Below, piece by piece: positions 18,057-26,698 of a stretch of 35,854 nucleotides of DNA (position 1 is its first letter; each line of letters starts with the position of its first letter). The DNA is from Rhizobacter sp. (GTDB taxonomy: Bacteria; Pseudomonadota; Gammaproteobacteria; Burkholderiales; Burkholderiaceae_C), in assembly GCA_023954175.1 (NCBI GenBank), contig JAMLIM010000038.1:1-35854 (forward strand), read 5' to 3'. The notes beneath the pieces were generated by a model. That model was not told the DNA's origin. It did no database searches and saw only the letters and a list, made by a program, of their open reading frames with translations. The translations under genes were made by a program, and so were the position numbers.

Positions 18057-18755
18057 ATGCCCTACGTCCTTCCTCCCGCCGCCGTCCCGAGCGTTCCGGT
18101 TCACGGTGATGCGGACGCTCGCTTTGCAGTCCGCCGCATCTACTGCGTCGGCCGCAACTATGTCGATCATGCGAAGGAGATGGGCTTCACCGGGCGCGAA
18201 CCGCCGTTCTTCTTCCTCAAGCCGGCCGACACGCTGCTCGCGGTGGGCGCGGGCGTTACCGGCGAGATGCACTACCCGAGCCTGACGCAGGACCTGCAGC
18301 ACGAGGTCGAGCTCGTCGTCGCGATCGGCGTCGGCGGGCGCGACATCGCGGCGCAGGATGCGCTCTCGCATGTCTGGGGCTACGGCGTGGGCCTGGACAT
18401 GACGCGGCGCGACCTGCAAGGCGAAGCCAAGAAGCAGGGCCGCCCCTGGTGCATCGGCAAGGCCTTCGAGGAATCGGCACCGATTGGCGAACTGCGCCCG
18501 GCGGCAGACTGCAGGATCGACGCGGAGACCGAGATCCGGCTCGACGTGAACGGCAACACGCGCCAGCGCAGCACGATCGGCAAGCTCATCTGGAGCATCC
18601 CCGAGATCATCGAACACGTCTCGCGCGCCTGGACGCTGGCCCCGGGGGATCTGATCCTGACCGGCACGCCGGAGGGCGTCGCCGCGGTGGGGCGCGGCGA
18701 CACGCTCGAGGCGAGCGTGTCGGGCGTCGGCAGCCTGCGCCTGAAGATCGTCTGA
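18057..18755 (+). CDS. Fumarylacetoacetate hydrolase family protein, probable fumarylpyruvate hydrolase
   Basis: A 232-residue enzyme that hydrolyses a C-C bond in a ring-cleavage product. It has the FAH fold signatures: IYCVGRNYVDHAKEMGF near the start, PFFFLKPADTL, and the metal-binding glutamate region LQHEVELVVAIG. It also has GYGVGLDMTRRDLQ with the metal Asp, KAFEESAPIG, and the closing LTGTPEGVAAVGRGD. The short form with REPPFFF and DMTRRDLQ resembles NagK fumarylpyruvate hydrolases of the gentisate route more than the long FAH of tyrosine breakdown. ATG 18057 has GGAG nine bases ahead. maiA follows after 14 bases, making a two-step module, isomerase plus hydrolase. No gentisate or homogentisate dioxygenase is present here, so the pathway remains inference. 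Confidence 0.88.
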   Translation: MPYVLPPAAVPSVPVHGDADARFAVRRIYCVGRNYVDHAKEMGFTGREPPFFFLKPADTLLAVGAGVTGEMHYPSLTQDLQHEVELVVAIGVGGRDIAAQDALSHVWGYGVGLDMTRRDLQGEAKKQGRPWCIGKAFEESAPIGELRPAADCRIDAETEIRLDVNGNTRQRSTIGKLIWSIPEIIEHVSRAWTLAPGDLILTGTPEGVAAVGRGDTLEASVSGVGSLRLKIV

Positions 18756-18769
18756 GGACCGTCTGACGC

Positions 18770-19408
18770 ATGGATCTCTACAGCTATTTCCGCTCGTCGG
18801 CCTCATTTCGCGTGCGCATCGCGCTCGCGCTCAAGGGCCTTGCCTACGACTACAAGCCGGTGCATCTGGTGAAGTCGGAGCAGCTCAAGCCGCCCTACGC
18901 CGCGCTGTCGGCGACCGGGCTCGTGCCGCTGCTCGTGGATGACGGGCACGCGATCGGCCAGTCGCTTGCGATCATCGAGTACCTCGACGAGACGCATCCG
19001 CAGCCGCCGCTCCTGCCGGTGGACGCGCTCGGCCGGGCGCGCGTGCGTGGGCTCGCGCTTGACATCGCCTGCGAGATCCATCCGCTCGACAACCTGCGTG
19101 TGCTGCGCTATCTGGTGCGCGAGCTGGGCGTGAGCGAGGAAGCGAAGGACACCTGGTACCGCCACTGGGTCGAGACCGGCCTCGCGGCGGTCGAGGCTCA
19201 GCTCGCCGGCGACGCGCGGACCGGGCGCTTCTGCCACGGCGACAGCCCGACGCTCGCCGACTGCGTGCTGGTGCCGCAGATCTTCAACGCGCAGCGCTAC
19301 GACTGCCGGCTCGACGCTGTGCCCACCGTGATGCGTGTGTTCGGCGCCTGCATGCAATTGCCGGCCTTCGTCGACAGCCAGCCGGACCGCTGCCCCGATG
19401 CGGCTTGA
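18770..19408 (+). CDS. maiA: Maleylacetoacetate (maleylpyruvate) isomerase, zeta-class GST
   Basis: A 212-residue glutathione-dependent cis-trans isomerase that turns maleylacetoacetate or maleylpyruvate into the fumaryl form used by the hydrolase encoded just upstream. The zeta-class active-site segment is YFRSSASFRVRIALALKGL. The Cys of the eukaryotic SSCS motif is Ala, which is common in bacterial members. The thioredoxin-like half includes GLVPLLVDDGHAIGQSLAIIEYLDE, and the helical half has HPLDNLRVLRYL and SPTLADCVLVPQIFNAQRY. Gap to the FAH gene is 14 bases. The stop overlaps the first possible start of pgeF, so the three genes are probably one transcript. Confidence 0.93.
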   Translation: MDLYSYFRSSASFRVRIALALKGLAYDYKPVHLVKSEQLKPPYAALSATGLVPLLVDDGHAIGQSLAIIEYLDETHPQPPLLPVDALGRARVRGLALDIACEIHPLDNLRVLRYLVRELGVSEEAKDTWYRHWVETGLAAVEAQLAGDARTGRFCHGDSPTLADCVLVPQIFNAQRYDCRLDAVPTVMRVFGACMQLPAFVDSQPDRCPDAA

Positions 19409-20226
19409 AGCGCCTGCCGCGAGGGTTTCGAGGTCCGCTGGATGACAAACCGGTGAACGCCGAGTGGCTGCGGCCTGCCGGGTTCCCGCCGACGGTGGGC
19501 GCGCTGATGAGCACGCGCCAGGGCGGCGCGAGCGGCGCGCCGTGGAACGCAATGAACCTCGGCGCCGCGACCGGCGACGCTGCCGACGCCGTCGCGCAAA
19601 ATCGGCGCCGCTTCGCCGAGGCCATGGGCGCGAGCCCGGTATTCCTGAAGCAGGTGCACGGTGTCCGCGTCGCGCGCATCACGCGTGCCGATGCCGCGCC
19701 GGCGGCACAGCAGATCGAGGCGGACGCGAGCGTGACGACCGAGCGCGGCGTCGCCTGCACGGTGCTGGTCGCCGACTGCCTGCCGTTGCTGCTGTGCGCA
19801 CCCGAAGGCCGGGGCGTCGGCGCTGCCCACGCGGGTTGGCGTGGGCTGGCGGGGGGCGTCGCCGAGGCAGCGCTGCGGGCCGTCTGCGAGGCCGCGGCGT
19901 GCGAGCCTGCAGACGTGCAGGGCTGGCTCGGCGCCTGCATCGGCCCACGGCAGTTCGAAGTGGGCGCCGATGTGCTGGCGGCCTTCGGCGTCGACCCCCG
20001 GGATGCCGACCCGCAGCGCTTCGCGGCGCGCGACTTGCCGGCCGGCGCCGAACCCAAGTGGCTTGCAAATCTGGCGCAACTGGCGCGTGATCGCCTGCAG
20101 GGCGCCGGCGTGCGTCGGCTCAGCGGTGGCGACTGGTGCACGGTCGAAGACGGCTCAAGGTTCTTCTCGTTCCGGCGCGATGGCGTCACCGGCCGCATGG
20201 CCGCCGCGATCTGGATTCGGCACTGA
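19405..20226 (+). CDS. pgeF: Peptidoglycan editing factor / multicopper purine nucleoside phosphorylase (YfiH family)
   Basis: A 273-residue protein of the YfiH/laccase-domain family, described both as a purine nucleoside phosphorylase/adenosine deaminase and as PgeF, which prevents misincorporation of L-Ser into peptidoglycan precursors. Metal-site motifs are all present: LKQVHGVRV (His), VLVADCLPLLL (Cys) and AAHAGWRGLAGGV (His), followed by GPRQFEVG and the ending SGGDWCTVEDGSRFFSFRRDG. Two starts are possible: TTG 19405, overlapping the maiA stop in a TTGA junction, or GTG 19453, which removes 16 residues that lie outside the domain. The longer form is listed for its coupling to maiA. No strong ribosome site decides it. 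The 3' end overlaps an opposite-strand gene by 72 bases. Confidence 0.9.
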   Translation: MKRLPRGFRGPLDDKPVNAEWLRPAGFPPTVGALMSTRQGGASGAPWNAMNLGAATGDAADAVAQNRRRFAEAMGASPVFLKQVHGVRVARITRADAAPAAQQIEADASVTTERGVACTVLVADCLPLLLCAPEGRGVGAAHAGWRGLAGGVAEAALRAVCEAAACEPADVQGWLGACIGPRQFEVGADVLAAFGVDPRDADPQRFAARDLPAGAEPKWLANLAQLARDRLQGAGVRRLSGGDWCTVEDGSRFFSFRRDGVTGRMAAAIWIRH

Positions 20227-20427
20227 CAACGCGCGCTCGGCTGCAACGCGCCGGGCGCGACGCTCGCGCGAGCCCAGCAGGTAGAGCACGATGCCGAGCG
20301 GCAGCACGCCATAGAGCGCAAAGGTGACGGTCGCGCCGAGCAGCGTGCCTTCGGGGCTTGCGGCCTCGGCCACCACCATCAGGACGACGACGTACATCCA
20401 CGCAATGCCGACCAGCAGTCGGGTCAT
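20155..20427 (-). CDS. Small two-helix membrane protein of unknown function
   Basis: A 90-residue protein with two predicted membrane helices (about 4-22, LVGIAWMYVVVLMVV, and about 30-53, ATVTFALYGVLPLGIVLYLLG). A basic segment (RERRARRVAAERA) and an acidic, proline-rich tail follow. ATG 20427 has GAGGCGAG just before it; the frame extends further upstream, but without such a site. No enzymatic motif is seen. Similar short proteins are frequent in Burkholderiales, from family memory only. Its last 72 bases are antisense to the 3' end of pgeF, and it is divergent from phaC. Confidence 0.72.
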   Translation of the reverse strand: MTRLLVGIAWMYVVVLMVVAEAASPEGTLLGATVTFALYGVLPLGIVLYLLGSRERRARRVAAERALSVPNPDRGGHAAGDAIAPEREEP

Positions 20428-20512
20428 CGTGCTCGCCTCGTGCGGCGGCCGGGGCGGGGCCGGCGGAGGGGCGCAAGTCTGCGAGTCATGGGGGGGTAAG
20501 CATGGCGCGCTA

Positions 20513-20529
20513 AAACCGTGTTCCGGTTT
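20513..20529. promoter_or_regulatory. Inverted repeat upstream of phaC
   Basis: AAACCG (20513-20518) and CGGTTT (20524-20529) are perfect inverted repeats around five bases, in the 181-base divergent region between the small membrane protein gene and phaC. It lies 79 bases before the phaC start. It could be an operator or part of the leader. I could not place a convincing -35/-10 pair here. Confidence 0.3.
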
Positions 20530-20608
20530 CAGCGTCAAAATGTTGCTGCTGGCACTCGCGCATTTTCGCCTTCAACTCGGGGCGCGACCGGAATCAGGAG
20601 ATGACACG

Positions 20609-22354
20609 ATGAGCAAGAAATCCGCTGCGACAACGACCAAACCGCCTACCGCAGCTGCTGCCGCGACCACTGCTGCGACGGCAATGGCCGGCCTGACGCC
20701 GGACATCGCGGGAATGGGCGAGGCAATGGCGCAGACCTGGAAGTCCCTGTCGAGCCTGAGCGTGCCGCCTGCCGCACTCGCCAAGCTGAAATGCGACTAT
20801 CTCGAGCAGGCGACGGCACTCTGGAACCAGGCGCTGTCGCAATCGACGGAAGGGGCTGCGTCGGACAAGCGCTTCGCCGCCGAGGCCTGGTCGGCCAACC
20901 CGATGGCGGCCTTCACTGCGCAGACCTACCTGCTCAATTCGCGCGCCTTGATGCAGCTCGCCGACAGCGTCGAGGGCGACGCCAAGACGCGCCAGCGCAT
21001 CCGGTTCGCGGTCGAGCAGTGGATTGCCGCCGCCGCGCCGAGCAACTTCCTCGCGCTCAACCCGGAAGCGCAGCGCCGCGCGCTCGAAACCAAGGGCCAG
21101 AGCATCGCTCAGGGCCTGCGCCACCTCTGGAGCGACGTTCAGCAGGGCCGCCTGTCGCAGACGGACGAGAGCGCGTTCGAGGTCGGCCGCAATGTCGCGA
21201 CGACCGAGGGCAGCGTCGTCTACGAGAACGACTTCTTCCAGCTGCTCGAGTACAAGCCGCTCACGAAGCAGGTGCACGAGCGGCCGCTGCTGATGGTGCC
21301 GCCGTGCATCAACAAGTTCTACATCCTCGACCTGCAGCCCGAGAATTCACTGATCCGCTATGCGGTGGCGGAAGGCCACCGCGTGTTCGTCGTCAGCTGG
21401 CGCAATCCCGACGAGAGCATGGCCACGGCAACGTGGGACGACTACATCGAGCAGGCGGCGATCCGCGCGATCGACCTGGTGCAGGACATCACCGGCGCGC
21501 GCACGATCAACACGCTGGGCTTTTGCGTCGGCGGCACGATCCTCGCGACCGCGCTGGCGGTGCTCGCCGCGCGCGGCCGGCAGCCGGCGCAGAGCGTGAC
21601 GCTGCTGACGACGCTGCTCGACTTCAGCAACACCGGCATCCTCGACATCTTCATCGACGAGGCGTCCGTGAAGCTGCGCGAGGCGACGCTCGGCCCCGAC
21701 AGCCCGGGGGGCGGCAATCTGCTCAAGGGGCAGGAACTGGCGTCGACCTTCAGCTTCCTGCGCCCGAACGACCTGGTCTGGAACTACGTCGTCGGCAACT
21801 ACCTGAAGGGCGAAACGCCGCCGCCGTTCGACCTGCTGTACTGGAACGGCGACGGCACCAACCTGCCGGGCCCGATGTATTGCTGGTACCTGCGCAACAC
21901 CTACCTCGAAAACAATCTCGTCAAGCCGGGCACTGCGACCTCCTGCGGCGAGCCGGTGGACCTGGGCGCGTTCGATGCGCCGGTCTTCATCTATGCCTCG
22001 CGCGAGGATCACATCGTGCCCTGGGATGGCGCCTATCTCAGCACGCGCGTGCTCACGGGCAAGAAGCGCTTCGTGCTCGGCGCCTCCGGCCACATCGCCG
22101 GCGTGATCAATCCGCCGGCGAAGAAGAAGCGCAACTACTGGGTCACGCCCGCCAACGCCGCGCTGCCGGCAAACGCGGACGAGTGGTTCGAGCAGGCGCA
22201 GGAAAAGCCCGGCAGCTGGTGGCCCGAGTGGTCGGCCTGGCTCGGCAGCCACGCCGGCAAGCTCGTCGCCGCGCCGCGCACACCGGGCAGCCGCAGCTGC
22301 AAGCCGATCGAGCCCGCGCCGGGCCGCTACGTCAAGGTCAAGGCCAGCGCCTGA
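20609..22354 (+). CDS. phaC: Class I poly(3-hydroxyalkanoate) synthase
   Basis: PhaC polymerises 3-hydroxyacyl-CoA, mainly 3-hydroxybutyryl-CoA, on the surface of growing PHA granules. At 581 residues it is the class I length. The lipase-box-like motif GFCVGGT carries the nucleophile C306. The other two catalytic residues are D467 in SREDHIVPW and H495 in GASGHIAGVINPP. All three sit exactly 13 positions before the Cupriavidus necator residues (C319, D480, H508), so the active site is intact. The N-terminus is a Lys/Thr/Ala-rich stretch of about 30 residues. ATG 20609 has AGGAG eight bases before it; an open frame further upstream is not family sequence. phaB follows after 44 bases; no phaA thiolase gene is in the window. 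Confidence 0.97.
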   Translation: MSKKSAATTTKPPTAAAAATTAATAMAGLTPDIAGMGEAMAQTWKSLSSLSVPPAALAKLKCDYLEQATALWNQALSQSTEGAASDKRFAAEAWSANPMAAFTAQTYLLNSRALMQLADSVEGDAKTRQRIRFAVEQWIAAAAPSNFLALNPEAQRRALETKGQSIAQGLRHLWSDVQQGRLSQTDESAFEVGRNVATTEGSVVYENDFFQLLEYKPLTKQVHERPLLMVPPCINKFYILDLQPENSLIRYAVAEGHRVFVVSWRNPDESMATATWDDYIEQAAIRAIDLVQDITGARTINTLGFCVGGTILATALAVLAARGRQPAQSVTLLTTLLDFSNTGILDIFIDEASVKLREATLGPDSPGGGNLLKGQELASTFSFLRPNDLVWNYVVGNYLKGETPPPFDLLYWNGDGTNLPGPMYCWYLRNTYLENNLVKPGTATSCGEPVDLGAFDAPVFIYASREDHIVPWDGAYLSTRVLTGKKRFVLGASGHIAGVINPPAKKKRNYWVTPANAALPANADEWFEQAQEKPGSWWPEWSAWLGSHAGKLVAAPRTPGSRSCKPIEPAPGRYVKVKASA

Positions 22355-22398
22355 GGCGGCGCGCGGCCCCGATTCCAACACCCAGGAGAAGACAGCAA

Positions 22399-23136
22399 AT
22401 GACTCAGAAGATCGCGTACGTGACGGGCGGCATGGGCGGCATCGGCACGACGATGTGCCAGCGGCTGGCGAAGGACGGCTTCAAGGTGATCGCCGGCTGC
22501 GGGCCGAGCCGCGACTTCGCGAAATGGCTCGGCGAGCAGAAGGCACTCGGCTTCGAGTTCATCGCCTCGGTCGGCAACGTCGGCGACTGGGATTCGACGC
22601 TCGCCGCGTTCGAGAAGGTCAAGGCCGAGCACGGCACGGTCGATGTGCTCGTCAACAACGCCGGCATCACGCGTGACGGCATGTTCCGCAAGATGAGCCG
22701 GGCCGACTGGGACGCGGTGATCGAGACGAACCTGACGAGCCTGTTCAACGTCACCAAGCAGGTCATCGACGGCATGCTCGACAAGGGCTGGGGCCGCATC
22801 ATCAACATCTCGTCGGTGAACGGCGAGAAGGGCCAGTTCGGCCAGACCAACTACTCGGCAGCGAAGGCCGGCATGCACGGCTTCACGATGGCGCTGGCGC
22901 AGGAAGTGGCGAACAAGGGCGTGACCGTCAACACCGTGAGCCCGGGCTACATCGCGACCGACATGGTCAAGGCGATCCGCCAGGACGTGCTCGACAAGAT
23001 CGTCGCCGGCATCCCGGTCAAGCGCCTGGGCACACCGGAGGACATCGCGTCGATCGTCAGCTGGGTCGCCTCCGACGAATCCGGCTTCGCGACCGGCGCC
23101 GACTTCTCCGTCAACGGCGGCCTGCACATGGGCTGA
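22399..23136 (+). CDS. phaB: Acetoacetyl-CoA reductase
   Basis: PhaB reduces acetoacetyl-CoA to (R)-3-hydroxybutyryl-CoA with NADPH, the monomer for PhaC. The 245-residue short-chain dehydrogenase has the cofactor motif TGGMGGIG near the start, VLVNNAGITRDGMF, and the catalytic S139, Y152, K156 set in NISSVNGEKGQFGQTNYSAAKAG. The ending GADFSVNGGLHMG is diagnostic of PhaB, as opposed to FabG. Its ATG has AGGAG upstream, 44 bases after phaC, so they form a phaCB operon. Confidence 0.96.
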   Translation: MTQKIAYVTGGMGGIGTTMCQRLAKDGFKVIAGCGPSRDFAKWLGEQKALGFEFIASVGNVGDWDSTLAAFEKVKAEHGTVDVLVNNAGITRDGMFRKMSRADWDAVIETNLTSLFNVTKQVIDGMLDKGWGRIINISSVNGEKGQFGQTNYSAAKAGMHGFTMALAQEVANKGVTVNTVSPGYIATDMVKAIRQDVLDKIVAGIPVKRLGTPEDIASIVSWVASDESGFATGADFSVNGGLHMG

Positions 23137-23168
23137 GGTCGCGCGAGGCGGCCACTGATTTGCAGGCT

Positions 23169-23190
23169 CCCTAGGGATTCACCCCTTTCG
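23169..23190. promoter_or_regulatory. Palindromic element between phaB and the liv operon
   Basis: The 140-base gap between phaB and livG contains a perfect palindrome CCCTAGGG (23169-23176). It runs straight into a second inverted pattern, AGGGAT-TC-ACCCCT (23173-23186), so the GGG triplet is shared. Overlapping dyads like this often mark an operator for a regulated transporter operon. No protein can be named and no clear promoter boxes were found. Confidence 0.35.
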
Positions 23191-23276
23191 CATTCGCGCA
23201 GGGACGCTACGGTTGCGCACGAGACAGCGTGCGCCCCACGGGTCGTGGCGGGCGGCGTTGTCGAAACCGGGAGCCC

Positions 23277-24070
23277 ATGGCCGCTGTTGCGAGTGCCACC
23301 GCGAACCTGCTCGAGGTGCGGGACGTCACCGTCCGCTTCGGTGGCATCACCGCGCTCGACCAGGTGTCGTTCGATGTCGCGGCGGGCAGCGTGGTCGGCC
23401 TGATCGGGCCCAACGGCGCCGGCAAGACGACCCTCTTCAACTGCCTCTCGCGGCTCTACGACTGCAACGAGGGACGCATCGATTTCGACGGCAAGCCGCT
23501 GCTGTCGGTGCCGCGCCACCGTATCGCCGCGCTCGGCATCGGGCGCACCTTCCAGAACCTCGCGCTGTTCGGCAGCATGAGCGTGCTGGACAACGTCATG
23601 GTCGGCCGCCATTGCCGCACCGGGACGGGCTTTCTCGCCAACGCGCTGCGGCTGCCGCGGGTGAGTGCCGAAGCGCGCGCAACCGAGCAGCGCGCGCGCG
23701 AGCTGGTGAGCTTCATGGGGCTCGACGACGTCGCCGGGATCGCTGTCTCGCAGTTGCCGTTCGCGACGCAAAAGCGCGTCGAGATGGCGCGCGCGCTGGC
23801 CGCCGACCCGCGGCTGCTGCTGCTCGACGAACCGGCCGCCGGCCTGAACCACGAGGAGGTGAGCGCACTCGATGCGCTGATCCGCGAAGTCTGTGATCGC
23901 CTCGGCGTCACGGTGCTGCTCGTCGAGCACCACATGAGTCTCGTGATGAACGTGTCGGATCGCGTCGTCGCGCTCAACTTCGGTCGCCGGATCGCCGAGG
24001 GCACGCCGGCCGAGGTGCAGGCGCATCCGGACGTGATCGAGGCCTATCTGGGCGTCGCCGAGGTGGCAGC

Positions 24071-24074
<4 letters not shown>
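23277..24074 (+). CDS. livG: Branched-chain amino acid type ABC transporter ATPase (LivG)
   Basis: One of two ATPases that power a type I importer of the HAAT family. The 265-residue protein has Walker A GPNGAGKTT, the LivG-typical GIGRTFQNLALFGSMSVLDNVMVG, Walker B LLLLDEPAAGLN and the H-loop LLVEHHMSLVM. The signature motif reads LPFATQKRVEMARALA where LSYGxQRRLEIARALA is usual, so the canonical Gly of the signature is missing. ATG 23277 has GGGAG close before it. The stop overlaps the livF start (GTGA). In this gene order (ATPase, ATPase, permease, permease, binding protein) the substrate may be an amino acid or an organic or aromatic acid; the sequence does not decide. Confidence 0.95.
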
Positions 24075-24799
<725 letters not shown>

Positions 24800-24801
24800 C
24801 G

Positions 24802-25674
24802 ATGGACACCTTCATTCACCAGGTCCTGGCCGGGCTCGCCACCGGCGGCATCTACGCGAGCGTGGCGCTGGCGCTGGTGATGATCTACCAGTCGACCCAC
24901 CTGCTGAACTTCGCGCAGGGCGAGATGGCGATGTTCTCGACCTACATTGCCTGGAGCCTGATCCATGCCGGCCTGCCGTACTGGGTGGCGTTCGTGGCGA
25001 CGATCGCGATCTCCTTCGTCATCGGGGTGCTGATCCAGCGTTACGTGCTGCGCCCGATCCGCGGCCAGTCGGTGCTGTCGCTGGTGGCGGTGTTCATCGG
25101 CCTCATCTTCATCTTCAACAGCGTGGCCGGCTGGCTCTTCGACTTCACGATCAAGGTCTTCCCGAGCCCGTTCCCGTCGGAGCCGCTGTTCGGCCAGCAC
25201 TACGTGTCTTCGCATGAACTCGGCGCAACCGCGGTCACGCTGGTGGTGCTCGCGCTGCTGTATTCGTTCTTTCGCTTCACCTCGCTCGGCCTGGCGATGC
25301 GGGCGGCGGCGCAGAACCCGAACTCGAGCCGGCTCGTCGGCATCCGCGTGGCCTGGATGCTGGCGCTCGGCTGGGGCCTGGCGGCGGCGATCGGTGCCGT
25401 CGCCGGCATGATGGTCGCGCCGATCGTCTATCTCGATCCCAACATGATGTCGGGCATCCTGCTCTACGCCTTCGCCGGCGCGCTGATCGGCGGCATCGAC
25501 AGCCCGGGCGGCGCCGTGGTCGGCGGCTTTCTCGTCGGCGTGCTCGAGAACGTGCTCGGTGCGTTCGTGATCGGCAATGAGCTCAAGCTGTCGGTCGCGC
25601 TCGTGCTGATCGTCGGCGTGCTCACGGTCAGGCCCTCGGGCCTGTTCGGCAGCGTCCACGTGACGCGGGTCTAG
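24802..25674 (+). CDS. livH: Branched-chain amino acid type ABC transporter permease (LivH)
   Basis: An integral membrane permease of 290 residues with about eight hydrophobic segments. The N-terminus FIHQVLAGLATGGIYASVALALVMIYQSTHLLNFAQGEMAM is the LivH hallmark. GLAMRAAAQNPNSSRLVGIRVAWM forms the cytoplasmic coupling loop that contacts the ATPases. The C-terminal part has the GALIGGIDSPGGAVVGGFLVGVLEN pattern. The ATG is two bases after the livF stop. It pairs with LivM in the inner membrane. Confidence 0.95.
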   Translation: MDTFIHQVLAGLATGGIYASVALALVMIYQSTHLLNFAQGEMAMFSTYIAWSLIHAGLPYWVAFVATIAISFVIGVLIQRYVLRPIRGQSVLSLVAVFIGLIFIFNSVAGWLFDFTIKVFPSPFPSEPLFGQHYVSSHELGATAVTLVVLALLYSFFRFTSLGLAMRAAAQNPNSSRLVGIRVAWMLALGWGLAAAIGAVAGMMVAPIVYLDPNMMSGILLYAFAGALIGGIDSPGGAVVGGFLVGVLENVLGAFVIGNELKLSVALVLIVGVLTVRPSGLFGSVHVTRV

Positions 25675-25677
25675 CCG

Positions 25678-26676
25678 GTGGACGCCCCGCCCCCCGCCAA
25701 CCCGGAGCGAGGCCTGCAGCGCATCGTGCTGGTGGTGCTGATCGTTGCCGCCTGCGCGTTGCCGTTCGTCGTCAGCAACTACCGCAGCTTTCAGTTCACG
25801 CTGGTGCTCGTCTATGCGATCGCGTTGCTCGGCCTGAACATCCTGACCGGCTACAACGGTCAGATCTCGCTCGGCCATGGTGCGTTCTACGCGATCGGCG
25901 CCTATGTCGCCGCGATCCTGATGGACAAGTTCGGCGTGCCCTACTGGGTCACGGTGCCGCTGGCCGGCGTGGTCTGCCTCGGGGTCGGTTTCCTGTTCGG
26001 GCTGCCTGCCCTGCGGCTGGAGGGCCCGTACCTCGCGCTGGCGACCTTCGCGCTCGGCGTGTCGCTGCCGCAGCTGCTCAAGTACAAGCACTTCGAGCAC
26101 TGGACCGGCGGCGTGCAGGGCATCGTGATCACCAAGCCGGACGCGCCGTTCGGGCTGCCGCTCAGCCCCGACCAGTGGCTCTACCTCTTCACGCTGGCGG
26201 TGACGCTGCTGATGTTCCTGCTCGGCTGGAACCTGCTGCGCGGCCGCGTCGGACGCGCGCTCGTCGCGATCCGCGACCATCCGATCGCGGCCTCGACGAT
26301 GGGCATCAACACGCCGTTGTACAAGTCGCTCGCGTTCGGCGTCTCGGCGATGTACACCGGCATCGCCGGCGCGCTCGGAGCGATCGCGGTGCAGTTCGTC
26401 GCCCCCGACAGCTTCACGATCGTCCTGTCGATCATCCTGTTCGTCGGCATGGTCGTCGGCGGGCTGGCGTCGATCCCCGGCGCGGTGTACGGTGCGATCT
26501 TCATCCAGTTCGTCCCGAATGTCGCCGACCAGATCTCGAAGGCGGCGCCATCGGCGATCTACGGCATCTTCCTGATCGGCTTCATGTTCCTGATGCCGGT
26601 CGGCCTACACGGTGCGATCCGCATGGCCTGGGCGCGGATTCGCAGTCGCAAGTCCCTCAACCCCCCGGGCCGCTAG
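25678..26676 (+). CDS. livM: Branched-chain amino acid type ABC transporter permease (LivM)
   Basis: The second permease, 332 residues and multi-spanning. It shows the LivM signatures ALLGLNILTGYNGQISLGHGAFYAIGAYVAA and LRGRVGRALVAIRDHPIAASTMGIN, the coupling helix region. A late helix bundle ends in a basic tail (RIRSRKSLN). It starts at GTG 25678, three bases after the livH stop. Unlike some relatives, it is not fused to the LivG ATPase. Confidence 0.95.
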   Translation: MDAPPPANPERGLQRIVLVVLIVAACALPFVVSNYRSFQFTLVLVYAIALLGLNILTGYNGQISLGHGAFYAIGAYVAAILMDKFGVPYWVTVPLAGVVCLGVGFLFGLPALRLEGPYLALATFALGVSLPQLLKYKHFEHWTGGVQGIVITKPDAPFGLPLSPDQWLYLFTLAVTLLMFLLGWNLLRGRVGRALVAIRDHPIAASTMGINTPLYKSLAFGVSAMYTGIAGALGAIAVQFVAPDSFTIVLSIILFVGMVVGGLASIPGAVYGAIFIQFVPNVADQISKAAPSAIYGIFLIGFMFLMPVGLHGAIRMAWARIRSRKSLNPPGR

Positions 26677-26698
26677 CCCGCTTCAACAGGAGACGAAG

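Noticed and set aside
17907-18806. Extension of the NUDIX frame to 18806
   Set aside because: Antisense to the FAH gene; the zinc ribbon starts right after ATG 17906.
20791-23136. A 781-codon frame ending at the phaB stop and covering most of phaC
   Set aside because: Its last 245 codons are phaB itself; the first part is the wrong frame of phaC and is Arg-rich with no motif. Not a fusion.
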